Assembly: GCA_022763825.1 (NCBI GenBank)
Contig: JALEQX010000035.1
Location: 1 to 35,126, forward strand
Origin: Oscillospiraceae bacterium
Lineage (GTDB): Bacteria; Bacillota; Clostridia; Oscillospirales; Acutalibacteraceae
DNA: 35,126 nt
Direction of reading: 5' to 3'
Each line of letters starts with the position of its first letter. The stretch's first letter is position 1. A program made the position numbers and the translations under genes. Below are positions 1-6,866 of the stretch, in pieces. The notes below the pieces were generated by a model. It searched no databases, was not told the DNA's origin, and was given only the letters and a program-made list of their open reading frames with translations.

Positions 1-461
1 TAGACTTCCTTATACCAGTTCGTGATGGTCGCTGCGGTCACATCGCCCTCCAAAGCCTCCGCTTTCCACGGGTGTTTGCCGCCTGCGTCTGCCTTGTTGC
101 GGCGCAGAATAGTGCCCTCAATGGTCGGCGTAGAAAAGGTAATGCTGTCGCCCTTGGTGGCAAGGTTCGTCGCCGGAATACCGAATTTCACTCGGTACAG
201 CCAGTAATACTTGTACTTGCCGTTGGACTTCTTGGCGCGGAAGCCCACCGCCACAGGGGTGCCGCCGTCCTCAGATGCGGAAATCAGCACCTTGTTTTTG
301 TCGATGTTTGCACCCGTGAGGTCGGATGCCGCCGCAGAGCCGATATCGTCAATGCCGAGGGAGAGTGTGCCGGATTTGAATTCCTTCACGATCTCCGAAG
401 CGCCGTCATCGGCATAGAGCGTCGCCTCCGCCAGTTCCACCGAAAGGTCAGCGGAGATGGC
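1..461 (-). pseudogene. phage major tail protein (phi13-like), fragment
   Basis: Read on the minus strand, the frame whose codons end at multiples of three is open across this stretch. It gives a protein beginning near AISADLSVELAEATLYADDG and containing SGTLSLGIDDIG, then YYWLYRVKFGIP, TFSTPTIEGTILRR and HPWKAEALEGDV. The pattern of a tail-tube domain with 'KAISADL..LYADD' and 'TPTIEGTI' resembles the phi13-type major tail proteins of Siphoviridae-like phages that infect Firmicutes. These build the tail tube. The N-terminal 30 or so residues are missing, because the frame runs at about 460-475 into an HsdS fragment in a different frame, and the C-terminus runs off the window at base 1. Codons are much richer in GCC/GGC than in the chromosomal genes further right, which suggests a foreign origin. 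No other phage gene is visible. The family call is fairly safe; whether the broken N-terminus is real or an assembly join is open. Confidence 0.6.
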
Positions 462-757
462 TTTGCAAATACGGTCTTGTCACCAACCGCTTTGCGTTCG
501 CCGACTGTTTTATGCACTAAAAGCCTGCCGCCTTTTTCAATGTCCTCCAAATCCAGGCCCCAAATCGAAGGATCGGCGTTTGTTGCATTTACTTTCTGTT
601 TTGTTTCTGCATAGGATGAAATGTTGCCCAGTCGCACCCACTCCCACGAATCAGGGATGTCAAACGGTACCTCATCCACCAGCGACCGCACTTCATCGCC
701 GATTTTCTCATAAGGAGTATTATCAGAACTCGGCTGTTTAACGATTACCTCGGTAGT
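462..757 (-). pseudogene. type I restriction-modification specificity subunit (HsdS), internal fragment
   Basis: On the minus strand a frame open from 757 downwards encodes a stretch with DEVPFDIPDSWEWVRLGNI, then a region ending GERKAVGDKTVF. The 'P-x-x-W-x-W-V-x-L-G' signature opens the target recognition domains of HsdS proteins, which direct type I restriction-modification complexes to their DNA site. The fragment has no ATG start; an in-frame TAA lies at 758-760. After about 75 residues the similarity stops near base 462-475, where the phage tail sequence takes over in another reading frame. The usual HsdS continuation (a 'G.ILY.KLRPYL' type segment) is absent. So this is one broken piece of a roughly 400-residue protein. 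No hsdM or hsdR is present in the window. The upstream side contains the 20-bp repeat array at 731-810, whose last unit lies within this frame. Confidence 0.6.
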
Positions 758-810
758 TTAACGAATACTCCAGTAATTCAACGATTACCCCAGCTGTTTA
801 ACGATTACAA
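731..810. repeat. four tandem 20-bp imperfect direct repeats
   Basis: Units start at 731, 751, 771 and 791, with an exact 20-base period. They share the core TTTAACGATTAC (TTTAACGAATAC in the second unit, TTCAACGATTAC in the third). Twenty is not a multiple of three, so the repeat cannot encode a periodic peptide in one frame, and stops interrupt the HsdS frame here. A 20-bp period is about two DNA turns and would put the units on one face of the helix, as with iterons or recombinase/regulator sites. Their role is unknown. Confidence 0.8.
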
Positions 811-848
811 CGACAAAAAAGCCACAAAACCCATGTAAAGCACAAAAC

Positions 849-874
849 CCCGCCGCAGAATTGCCTGCAGCGGG
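849..874 (-). terminator. rho-independent terminator, orphan
   Basis: On the minus strand a 10-bp GC-rich stem (CCCGCTGCAG against CTGCGGCGGG, one G-U pair) with a 6-base loop is followed by GTTTTGTG. It lies left of the tRNA terminator and upstream of the HsdS fragment, with no minus-strand gene of its own, so the gene it served has probably been lost or lies in a removed segment. Confidence 0.55.
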
Positions 875-935
875 ATTCACTTATGTGCCGAAATAGCCGA
901 AAAGCCTTATTTCAAGCGGTTTTCGGGCATAGAAA

Positions 936-972
936 AAGTCCACCGTAATTCTATCAAAATTACGGTGGACTT
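936..972 (-). terminator. terminator of the tRNA-Ser operon
   Basis: A perfect 15-bp stem (AAGTCCACCGTAATT and its complement) with a 7-base loop begins just after the CCA end of the tRNA-Ser(GCT) gene and is followed on the minus strand by a T-rich run. It is a strong rho-independent terminator closing the two-tRNA transcript. Confidence 0.85.
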
Positions 973-973
973 A

Positions 974-1067
974 TGGCGGAGAAGGAGGGACTCGAACCCT
1001 CGCGCCGTTGTTTAGACGGCCTACGCCCTTAGCAGGGGCGCCTCGTCACCAGCTTGAGTACTTCTCC
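974..1067 (-). tRNA. tRNA-Ser(GCT)
   Basis: Read on the minus strand, the gene has a 7-bp acceptor stem GGAGAAG/CTTCTCC, a discriminator G and an encoded CCA (974-976). The T arm is GAGGG-TTCGAGT-CCCTC. The anticodon loop is CTGCTAA, giving anticodon GCT at 1031-1033, which reads AGC and AGU serine codons. A long variable arm (GGCCGT..ACGGC region) is as expected for class II serine tRNA. Length is 94 nt with CCA. It is the second gene of the operon behind tRNA-Ser(TGA), 25 bases downstream of it. Confidence 0.95.
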
Positions 1068-1092
1068 GGGTAACATATTGTTAAATTAAAAA

Positions 1093-1183
1093 TGGCGGAG
1101 AGAGTGGGATTCGAACCCACGGTACCCGCAAAGGTACGACGGTTTTCAAGACCGTTCCGTTATGACCGCTTCGGTATCTCTCC
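1093..1183 (-). tRNA. tRNA-Ser(TGA)
   Basis: Minus-strand serine tRNA with acceptor stem GGAGAGA/TCTCTCC, an encoded CCA (1093-1095), T arm GTGGG-TTCGAAT-CCCAC, and an anticodon loop CTTGAAA with anticodon TGA at 1146-1148, reading UCA and related codons. A long class II variable arm is present. Length is 91 nt. It directly follows a consensus promoter at 1196-1224 and leads the tRNA-Ser pair. Confidence 0.95.
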
Positions 1184-1195
1184 GTTTGCTAATAG

Positions 1196-1224
1196 ATGAT
1201 ATCATAATAGAAGCGTTATGTCAA
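1196..1224 (-). promoter_or_regulatory. sigma-A promoter of the tRNA-Ser operon
   Basis: Minus strand: perfect -35 TTGACA (1219-1224), 17-base spacer, -10 TATCAT (1196-1201). The predicted start is a few bases before the tRNA-Ser(TGA) 5' end at 1183. This is a near-consensus strong promoter, as expected for tRNA genes. Confidence 0.85.
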
Positions 1225-1267
1225 GAGTTTTTACGGGAATAATTTTCAAAAACCGCCGTAAATATTT

Positions 1268-2260
1268 TTAATTTCTGTTTTGAGCGTAAATATCCGATAT
1301 GATTTTAAGTGCGTTAAGTCCCTCTTTTCCGTCGACTGCGAACGGAACGTTATTTCTTATAGAATTGTAAAAATCGTTTATCAGTAATGTGTGACCGTCG
1401 CCCCAGTAAGCCTTTTCACCCTTTTTGATTCTGAACGGGATGACCTCGGTCGGTTCGGAGTCTCTGAACACGAATACGTCGCCGTTAAACAGAATTCTGC
1501 CCTTTTCGCAGTCGATTTGAATCTCGACGGGGGAGTCCGAGGAGTAGCATAAACTCGCATAGAACAGCGCGTTTACTCCTGAGTCGAACGTTATCAGAGC
1601 GTCTGCCGTATCTTCTGTTTCGACGAGACCTTTAAGCCTTTTCTGCGAGACAGAGCCGACTGTTTTTACGGGATTGCCCGGGCAGAGCCATGCGATAAGG
1701 TCAAGCGTATGAATCGCCTGATTTATAAGAACTCCGCCTCCCTCGTATTTAAGCGTGCCGTGCCAGTTGTCCTGTGAATAATAGGTCATATCGCGGTTCC
1801 ATGCTACGCTTCCCTTGATTCCAGTGACGGCGCCGAGTTTCTTTGAGTCAAGAATTTCTTTAATTTTTACGGATGACGGGTTGTATCTGTTCTGATAGCA
1901 CACGCCGAAATAAACGCTGTTTTTTTCGGCGGCTTCGACTGACTTTACGGCGTCCGGATAAGACATAGCCGTCGGTTTTTCGCATAAAACGTGCTTACCC
2001 GTGTTCATTGCTTTTATCGCCATTGGGGCGTGAAGATAATGCGGAGTACAGATATGAAGAACGTCAAATTTGCCCCAATCAATCATTTCGTCGAAATCGT
2101 AAAAGGCTTTCGCTCCCGTTTTTTCGGCGGCGGAGTCGGCGCGTTCCTTTATAATATCGCACACCCCGACGATTTTTGTATTTTCGTTTTTTAACAGAGA
2201 TTCGATATGAACTCTGCTGATATTTCCGATTCCGACAATGCATGTTCTCAATTTATCCAT
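1268..2260 (-). CDS. Gfo/Idh/MocA family NAD(P)-dependent oxidoreductase
   Basis: A 330-residue cytoplasmic dehydrogenase of the Gfo/Idh/MocA superfamily, enzymes that oxidise or reduce sugars, inositols and their derivatives with NAD(P). The Rossmann dinucleotide motif is at residues 8-18 (VGIGNISRVH), the family motif CEKP at 93-96 carries the conserved lysine K95, and the second-domain motif GGGVLINQAIHTLD is at 174-187 with the usual histidine H184. The length is typical. The ATG at 2260 is preceded by GAGGAAG. A clear promoter lies at 2282-2310. The gene stands alone, divergent from the ceramidase-like gene; the substrate cannot be told from sequence. No convincing terminator is seen before the tRNA promoter. 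The family is sure, the specific function is not. Confidence 0.9.
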   Translation of the reverse strand: MDKLRTCIVGIGNISRVHIESLLKNENTKIVGVCDIIKERADSAAEKTGAKAFYDFDEMIDWGKFDVLHICTPHYLHAPMAIKAMNTGKHVLCEKPTAMSYPDAVKSVEAAEKNSVYFGVCYQNRYNPSSVKIKEILDSKKLGAVTGIKGSVAWNRDMTYYSQDNWHGTLKYEGGGVLINQAIHTLDLIAWLCPGNPVKTVGSVSQKRLKGLVETEDTADALITFDSGVNALFYASLCYSSDSPVEIQIDCEKGRILFNGDVFVFRDSEPTEVIPFRIKKGEKAYWGDGHTLLINDFYNSIRNNVPFAVDGKEGLNALKIISDIYAQNRN

Positions 2261-2281
2261 GTCTCACACTTCCTCGGTGAC

Positions 2282-2310
2282 ATTATATATTATGTATAAA
2301 AATAATTCAA
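2282..2310 (-). promoter_or_regulatory. sigma-A promoter of the oxidoreductase gene
   Basis: Minus strand: -35 TTGAAT (2305-2310), 17-base spacer, -10 TATAAT (2282-2287), about 20 bases upstream of the ATG region at 2260. Near-consensus in all three elements. Confidence 0.8.
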
Positions 2311-2356
2311 CATTTTATAAAAGAAAGTATTTTTTTTATTATTCACACAAAATCGA

Positions 2357-2385
2357 TTGAAAAATGATTTTTTTTATGGTATAAT
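2357..2385 (+). promoter_or_regulatory. sigma-A promoter, extended -10, of the ceramidase-like gene
   Basis: -35 TTGAAA (2357-2362), 17-base spacer ending in TGG, -10 TATAAT (2380-2385), with an extended -10 TGn. The promoter overlaps the upstream ATG at 2357, so that ATG cannot be the translation start; this supports the TTG start at 2420. Confidence 0.85.
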
Positions 2386-2419
2386 CGCTATGCAAATTTA
2401 CTTAAAGCGAGTGATTATT

Positions 2420-4192
2420 TTGAAGAAAACATTAAAATCGTTTATTGCGGTTCTTCTGAGCGTTTTAATGCTTTTTGCGACATGTTCCGTCGCGTCGGCT
2501 TCCGATGTTCAGACTTCCGAGAACGGTATTTCGGCTCTCAGCTCTGCCGCAGCTTATACGGCGCAGTACAAGGGCGGTCTTGTAGGTTTCCTTAATAAAA
2601 TAGTTAACGGAATCTGCAATGCCGTATTCAGTGTTCTCGGATTTATTCTCCCGGGAACCAGCAGAGTTATCGACAGAAAGGATTACGTCAGCGAGAATTT
2701 CTACGGCGGTACCGAGGAATTCCTTGACGCTCCCGCAGAAAATGCAAGATGGAATCTCGGCTACGGTTCAGAGTCGATTATCCCCGATAATTTCGGCGAG
2801 AGAAGCTATCACATGGCGGGCTATGACCTTAACAAGAACGCTACGGAAGCTCTCGACGATCTTAAAGTAAGAGCCGTTGCGATAAGCGACGGAACCGACA
2901 GAGGCATTACGATTCTTGCAAATATCGACTGTATCGGTATCGCAAACTCCGACGTTAAGCGTATCAGAGCCGCGTTAGCCGACTATGCGCAGGAAAAGAA
3001 TATCGTAAGCATTAATATTTCCTCGTCGCACACCCATTCGGGCATTGACTCGCAGGGTATCTGGGCAGAACAGCCCAAGACTGCGTTCAACAATCTTTTC
3101 TCCGCGCTTTCGTTCGGACTTAAGGATCCCATCAACGGCGTTGACGAAGAGTTCATGCAGACCATTATTACAAGAACCGAATCGGCGGTCAAAGAGGCTG
3201 TCGAGAGCATGACGACGGGTTCTCTTACCTATGCTGCTAAGGACGGTTCGACATACATCTACGACCGCAGCGAGCCGAGAGTTATTATGAAGGATATCGT
3301 AAGATTCGTATTCACTCCCGACGACGCGAACATAAGACCCACAATGATAGCAAACTTCGGATGCCATCCCGAGGTTGTAGGTTATACAAGCGATAAGATT
3401 TCCGCAGACTTCGTTCCCTATATGGAAGAGGTTATCAACGCACACGGCTATAACTTCCTCTTCATTCAGAGCGCAATAGGCAACTCGACCGAGAACAGAG
3501 GAAACTGTGTTGACGGACTTGATATTGACAGACATGAGACCGTTATCAGATTCGGCAATGAAGTCGCTTACTTCCTGCTCGGCATGACCGAAACAGAGGA
3601 ATATTGCAAAGAGAATATCGTTGACTGGGACAGAGAGAATTCCACAATTGAAGCTCTCGGCGACAACGCTTCTTGGTATACCGCATGGTATGAAAACTGG
3701 GAACCCGCAGAGGAAACGGAGGTTGCTCCTCTTCTCAATGTAAGACTTCAGGAATTTATTGTCAAGGTTGAAAACGGAATTTATAAAGGCATGGGTAAGC
3801 TCTCTCTTGCTAATAATATAATGTTAAGAGACGGACTTGACATCTACACCGTAACCGAAATCGGTTATATGGAGCTCGGCACCGATATAATGATAATGCT
3901 CAGCCCCGGCGAGACTTATCCCGAGCTTGTATGCGGAGGCGCCGATATGGACGAATTCACATACGCTCCGCTCAGAGAGACTTATGCGGACAAGACTGTG
4001 CTTGATTTCGACCTCATGAACGACGCTATCGGCTATATTATTCCCGACAATCAGTACACGTACTGCACGATTATGAAAAAGGATAACGGTAAGATAACGT
4101 TTGATAATGCGTGGGGTATGACCTCCATGGGTGAACACACCGCTTCTCAGCTTATCGGCAATTTCAACTCAATTGTTGACAGTGTTAAGTAA
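2420..4192 (+). CDS. secreted neutral/alkaline ceramidase-like hydrolase
   Basis: A roughly 590-residue exported protein. The start is taken as TTG at 2420: the promoter lies at 2357-2385, and the preceding GAGTGATTATT matches the GGTGATTATTT before the lipoprotein start at 6120. It then begins MKKTLKSFIAVLLSVLMLFA, a signal peptide with cleavage near ASAS-D. Residues about 45-70 form a hydrophobic/amphipathic stretch. The core resembles the N-terminal domain of neutral ceramidases (zinc amidases that cleave ceramide). A histidine pair in SSSHTHSG (H204, H206) is a likely zinc site, followed by NFGCHPEV (H316) and a GNSTEN segment near residue 354. The C-terminal domain of classical ceramidases is not evident, so another amide or ester substrate is possible. 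A terminator follows at 4213. The fold call is moderately confident, the substrate is not. Confidence 0.75.
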   Translation: MKKTLKSFIAVLLSVLMLFATCSVASASDVQTSENGISALSSAAAYTAQYKGGLVGFLNKIVNGICNAVFSVLGFILPGTSRVIDRKDYVSENFYGGTEEFLDAPAENARWNLGYGSESIIPDNFGERSYHMAGYDLNKNATEALDDLKVRAVAISDGTDRGITILANIDCIGIANSDVKRIRAALADYAQEKNIVSINISSSHTHSGIDSQGIWAEQPKTAFNNLFSALSFGLKDPINGVDEEFMQTIITRTESAVKEAVESMTTGSLTYAAKDGSTYIYDRSEPRVIMKDIVRFVFTPDDANIRPTMIANFGCHPEVVGYTSDKISADFVPYMEEVINAHGYNFLFIQSAIGNSTENRGNCVDGLDIDRHETVIRFGNEVAYFLLGMTETEEYCKENIVDWDRENSTIEALGDNASWYTAWYENWEPAEETEVAPLLNVRLQEFIVKVENGIYKGMGKLSLANNIMLRDGLDIYTVTEIGYMELGTDIMIMLSPGETYPELVCGGADMDEFTYAPLRETYADKTVLDFDLMNDAIGYIIPDNQYTYCTIMKKDNGKITFDNAWGMTSMGEHTASQLIGNFNSIVDSVK

Positions 4193-4212
4193 TTTATATT
4201 AATTAAATAAAT

Positions 4213-4250
4213 AATCGGAACCGATGAAAAATGCGGTTCCGATTTTTTTA
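4213..4250 (+). terminator. rho-independent terminator after the ceramidase-like gene
   Basis: An 11-bp stem AATCGGAACCG/CGGTTCCGATT with a 10-base loop followed by TTTTTT. It lies between the convergent ends of the ceramidase-like gene (4192) and the SpoVA operon (4264); on the minus strand the following run (ATTATTTATTT) is weaker, so it serves mainly the plus strand. Confidence 0.85.
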
Positions 4251-4263
4251 GATTGTAATATTT

Positions 4264-4413
4264 CTATGCCTTTTTGTCTTTTATCATGCAAACGGCGTTG
4301 ACGGCGATGAATCCGAGTGTTGCCGTGACGATTAACGTCTGTGTGATTTTAAGAAAACGAAGCGTTTTGTTCGCCTTGTGTATCGTGTTCATGCAGTTTA
4401 ATAATCTGTCCAT
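4264..4413 (-). CDS. 49-residue single-span membrane protein, last gene of the SpoVA operon
   Basis: A small ORF that begins MDRLLNCMNTIHKANK, continues with a hydrophobic helix at about residues 24-43 (QTLIVTATLGFIAVNAVCMI) and ends KDKKA. Its ATG at 4413 sits 4 bases after the spoVAD stop, with the ribosome binding site GGGAG inside the end of spoVAD, so translation is probably coupled. In Clostridia, spoVAE usually follows spoVAD and is about 115-120 residues with several spans; this ORF is far shorter and does not resemble it in its visible sequence. It could be an accessory subunit of the dipicolinic acid channel, a remnant, or an unrelated small protein. Real coding is likely from the RBS and position; the function is unknown. 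Confidence 0.6.
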   Translation of the reverse strand: MDRLLNCMNTIHKANKTLRFLKITQTLIVTATLGFIAVNAVCMIKDKKA

Positions 4414-4417
4414 TTAT

Positions 4418-5437
4418 TTAAACTCCCTTTCCCGTTAATAATACTCCGTGCGCTATCGACGGAATCGACAGCGACTGCTGTGAGGTCGTAGGAGACATGA
4501 GCGCGCCCGTTCCCGCGAAGAAAACTTTTTTTAGTTCGCCCGACGAAAGTTTTTTAAAAATATAGGAGCAAACCACGCTCGCGGAGCATCCGCAGCCCGA
4601 ACCGCCCGAGTAAACGTCCTGTTTCTCTTTATCAAAGAGCATCAGTCCGCAGTCGTTATGCACTTTTGAGATATCTATATTATAATTTTCGGCAAGTATA
4701 TCTATTAAGAGTTCGGAGCCTATCGCTCCGAGGTCGCCTGTCAGAATGATGTCGTAATCCTCCGGCATAGTGTTTGTATCGTTTAAAAATCTTGCAATAG
4801 TGTCCGCCGCCGCGGGTGCCATTGCCGCACCCATGTTATTTGCGTCCGTAATATCGGGGTCGCATATTCTGCCGAAAATCGCAGATTGAATTTTGACAGA
4901 CGAACCGTTGTCCGAATTCGATATTATGCCTGCTCCGGCGGCTGTTGCGGTTCTCTGCGCCGTCGGCGGTCTCTGTCCTCCGTATTCAAGCGGAAAACGA
5001 AACTGCTTTTCCGCCGAGCAGAAATGAGACGAGGCGGACGCGAGCGCGTTATCGGCATATCCCGACGAGACTAAAACCGCGGACAAAGCCAGCGCGAGAG
5101 CCATTGTCGAACATGCGCCGAAAAGTCCCGCAATCGGAATATTAAAATCCTTGACTCCGAAAGTAGTCGCACAGCACTGGTTTAAAAGATCCCCTCCGAA
5201 ATGGATGTTTATTTCATCCGGCATCAGATTTGCTTTTTTTATCGCCGTTTCCACGGCTTTTCTGTGAAGTTCGCTCTCTGCCTGTTCCCATGATGTCTGA
5301 CCTATTCCGTCGTCGGGATAGCTGAAATCAAAGTATTCGCCCATTGGACCGTCGTGTTCGGTTTTTCCGACAGCCGCCGCTGCGGAGGATACAAAAACGC
5401 CGTCCGTCCGGACTGTGTATTTCCCGATTCTGTTCAT
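4418..5437 (-). CDS. spoVAD: stage V sporulation protein AD
   Basis: A 339-residue SpoVAD, the thiolase-fold protein that binds dipicolinic acid and works with the SpoVA membrane channel to load it into the forespore and release it at germination. The family's thiolase-like features are visible: FGACSTMALALAL near residues 107-119, repeated glycine/serine strands, and a C-terminal GSGCGCSASV. Length matches the usual 335-340. The start ATG at 5437 follows GGGAGGA with a 7-base spacer, and the gene lies 18 bases behind spoVAC. Identification is firm from the spoVAC neighbour and the overall sequence. Expression in the forespore is expected for the family; I see no convincing sigma-G promoter upstream. 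Confidence 0.93.
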   Translation of the reverse strand: MNRIGKYTVRTDGVFVSSAAAAVGKTEHDGPMGEYFDFSYPDDGIGQTSWEQAESELHRKAVETAIKKANLMPDEINIHFGGDLLNQCCATTFGVKDFNIPIAGLFGACSTMALALALSAVLVSSGYADNALASASSHFCSAEKQFRFPLEYGGQRPPTAQRTATAAGAGIISNSDNGSSVKIQSAIFGRICDPDITDANNMGAAMAPAAADTIARFLNDTNTMPEDYDIILTGDLGAIGSELLIDILAENYNIDISKVHNDCGLMLFDKEKQDVYSGGSGCGCSASVVCSYIFKKLSSGELKKVFFAGTGALMSPTTSQQSLSIPSIAHGVLLTGKGV

Positions 5438-5455
5438 TTTTTTAATCCTCCCGAG

Positions 5456-5905
5456 TTAACAAAAGCAGTAATAAATTACGCCGTAAATAAACGCCGCCGA
5501 ACATCCGTAAACTATTACGGGGCCGGCTATTATAAACATTTTTGCAGCTGTTCCGACGATTCTGCCTTCCGTCTGAAATTCTATCGCGGGAGCCGCCACT
5601 GCGTTTGCAAATCCCGTTATCGGAACGAGGGTTCCCGCTCCGGCATGTTTTGCGATTTTATCAAACACTCCGAGTCCGGTCAGCGCTGCGGTTATAACTA
5701 TCAATGTAACCGAGACAAGTGCTTTTACCGTGTCTTCTTTTATTCCGAGATTCGTATACAGGACTCTGAACGCTTGTCCGATAACGCAGATAATTCCGCC
5801 CGAAAAAAATGCTTTAACGCAGTTTAACGCAACCGGGGAGTTCGGCGACGCTTTTTTTACTTTTTCGGCGTATGCTTTTTTTTCGCTGTCTTTTTTTTCT
5901 TTCAA
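5456..5905 (-). CDS. spoVAC: stage V sporulation protein AC
   Basis: A roughly 150-residue multi-span membrane protein of the SpoVAC/SpoVAE family, part of the channel that moves dipicolinic acid across the spore inner membrane. Family blocks seen are FFSGGIICVIGQ, LTGLGVFDKIAKHAGAGTLVPITGFANAV, and MFIIAGPVIVYG. The charged N-terminal extension before the first span and the length identify AC rather than AE. The ATG at 5914 lies only two bases behind TAAGGA, whereas the TTG at 5905 has a normal spacing, so 5905 is preferred; the difference is three residues. It leads an operon with spoVAD and a 49-codon membrane ORF. Confidence 0.93.
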   Translation of the reverse strand: MKEKKDSEKKAYAEKVKKASPNSPVALNCVKAFFSGGIICVIGQAFRVLYTNLGIKEDTVKALVSVTLIVITAALTGLGVFDKIAKHAGAGTLVPITGFANAVAAPAIEFQTEGRIVGTAAKMFIIAGPVIVYGCSAAFIYGVIYYCFC

Positions 5906-6030
5906 TATAATCATATCCTTAACGGTTTTATGACTATATTATTTGTTGTCAATGTAAAAAAATACATGTACAAATTGACCGATAAAAACAGGGTGAATTC
6001 GTTATATATTAATAAAATATTAACTGACTC

Positions 6031-6059
6031 TTGATTTTTCATAAAAAAAGGTGTAATCT
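6031..6059 (+). promoter_or_regulatory. possible sigma-A promoter of the lipoprotein gene
   Basis: -35 TTGATT (6031-6036), 17-base spacer, -10 TAATCT (6054-6059), about 60 bases upstream of the start at 6120. The -10 element is a poor match, so this is tentative. Confidence 0.45.
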
Positions 6060-6119
6060 GTTATTAAAGTATAGTGCTCAGTTTGCTTTGCGCTAAAAAT
6101 TATTAACAGGTGATTATTT

Positions 6120-6863
6120 ATGAAAAAAATTATGTGTGTCGTTTTTGCGTTGCTTATCTGTATGAGCTTTGCTTTGACAGGATGCAAGAAAAGCAAAAAT
6201 CCCTCGCTCGGTACCGAGCTTGTAACAGATGAAAATCTTCTCGGCTCCGTTCATCAGGCTAATGAAATCGCTTCGCCCGGCGAGGCTGTCAGCCAGGCTA
6301 AAATAGCCGGTGATATCGATACATTTATAAAAGGCGTATTCTATCTTGAAGGTACGATGTATACCGAAGATTCAGAGGACGGTATGAACGTCAATATCGC
6401 GATGAACGGTCAGCAGGCAATTCAGATTACGACTACTATGAGCGGTATCTATCTCGGTATATATCACGAGGGTGACAAGACGTATGTTATCAACGTAGCG
6501 CAGAATACATATCTCGAACTTACCGACAGCATCAGAAAGATGCTCGGACTTGACGACATGAACATGAACGTCGATCTAACGTCGGAGGACGGTTCTGCAA
6601 CAAAGTACTATAAAGTTAAAATTAACGGTTCGGACGGTCTTTGCTCCGAAGTTACTTCGAAGGAAGGCAATATTACGAAACTTTATACAATAGGTGATAA
6701 ACTCGTACAGGTTGATTCTTACGATAAGGACAATAACCTTACGTCGCGTATCGTTGTTTCATCCATTACCGCGACGATCCCGTCGAATCAGCTTACGCTT
6801 AACGGTCTTGAAAAGGCTTCATCGTTCTACAGCTTCTTCACCAAGATGGCGGGAGACCAGTAA
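6120..6863 (+). CDS. uncharacterised exported lipoprotein
   Basis: A 247-residue protein beginning MKKIMCVVFALLICMSFALT, with a lipobox LTGC; Cys22 would be lipidated and the mature protein held on the outer face of the membrane. After a short lysine/serine linker the domain is rich in beta-like repeats with many Asn and Asp, such as INGSDGLCSEV. It has no enzyme motif I can recognise. The look is like small lipid- or ligand-binding lipoproteins (LppX/LolA-like folds), but that is a guess. The ATG follows AGGTGATTATTT. Three bases separate the stop from the next start, so it is probably co-transcribed with the FabG-like reductase. Confidence 0.8.
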   Translation: MKKIMCVVFALLICMSFALTGCKKSKNPSLGTELVTDENLLGSVHQANEIASPGEAVSQAKIAGDIDTFIKGVFYLEGTMYTEDSEDGMNVNIAMNGQQAIQITTTMSGIYLGIYHEGDKTYVINVAQNTYLELTDSIRKMLGLDDMNMNVDLTSEDGSATKYYKVKINGSDGLCSEVTSKEGNITKLYTIGDKLVQVDSYDKDNNLTSRIVVSSITATIPSNQLTLNGLEKASSFYSFFTKMAGDQ

Positions 6864-6866
6864 GAT

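Noticed and set aside
72-614. Long plus-strand frame of 180 codons across the phage/HsdS region
   Set aside because: The minus strand here reads as recognisable tail and HsdS protein in two frames; the plus frame has no family likeness and no ribosome site.
830-1067. An attachment-site (att) duplication of a tRNA-Ser 3' end left by an integrated element
   Set aside because: The tRNA 3' ends are not repeated in the 1-900 debris, and the terminator follows the tRNA normally, so no att pair can be shown.
5915-5999. Sigma-G promoter upstream of spoVAC
   Set aside because: An AATAATA-like -10 is present, but there is no convincing -35 at the right distance; a claim is not supported.
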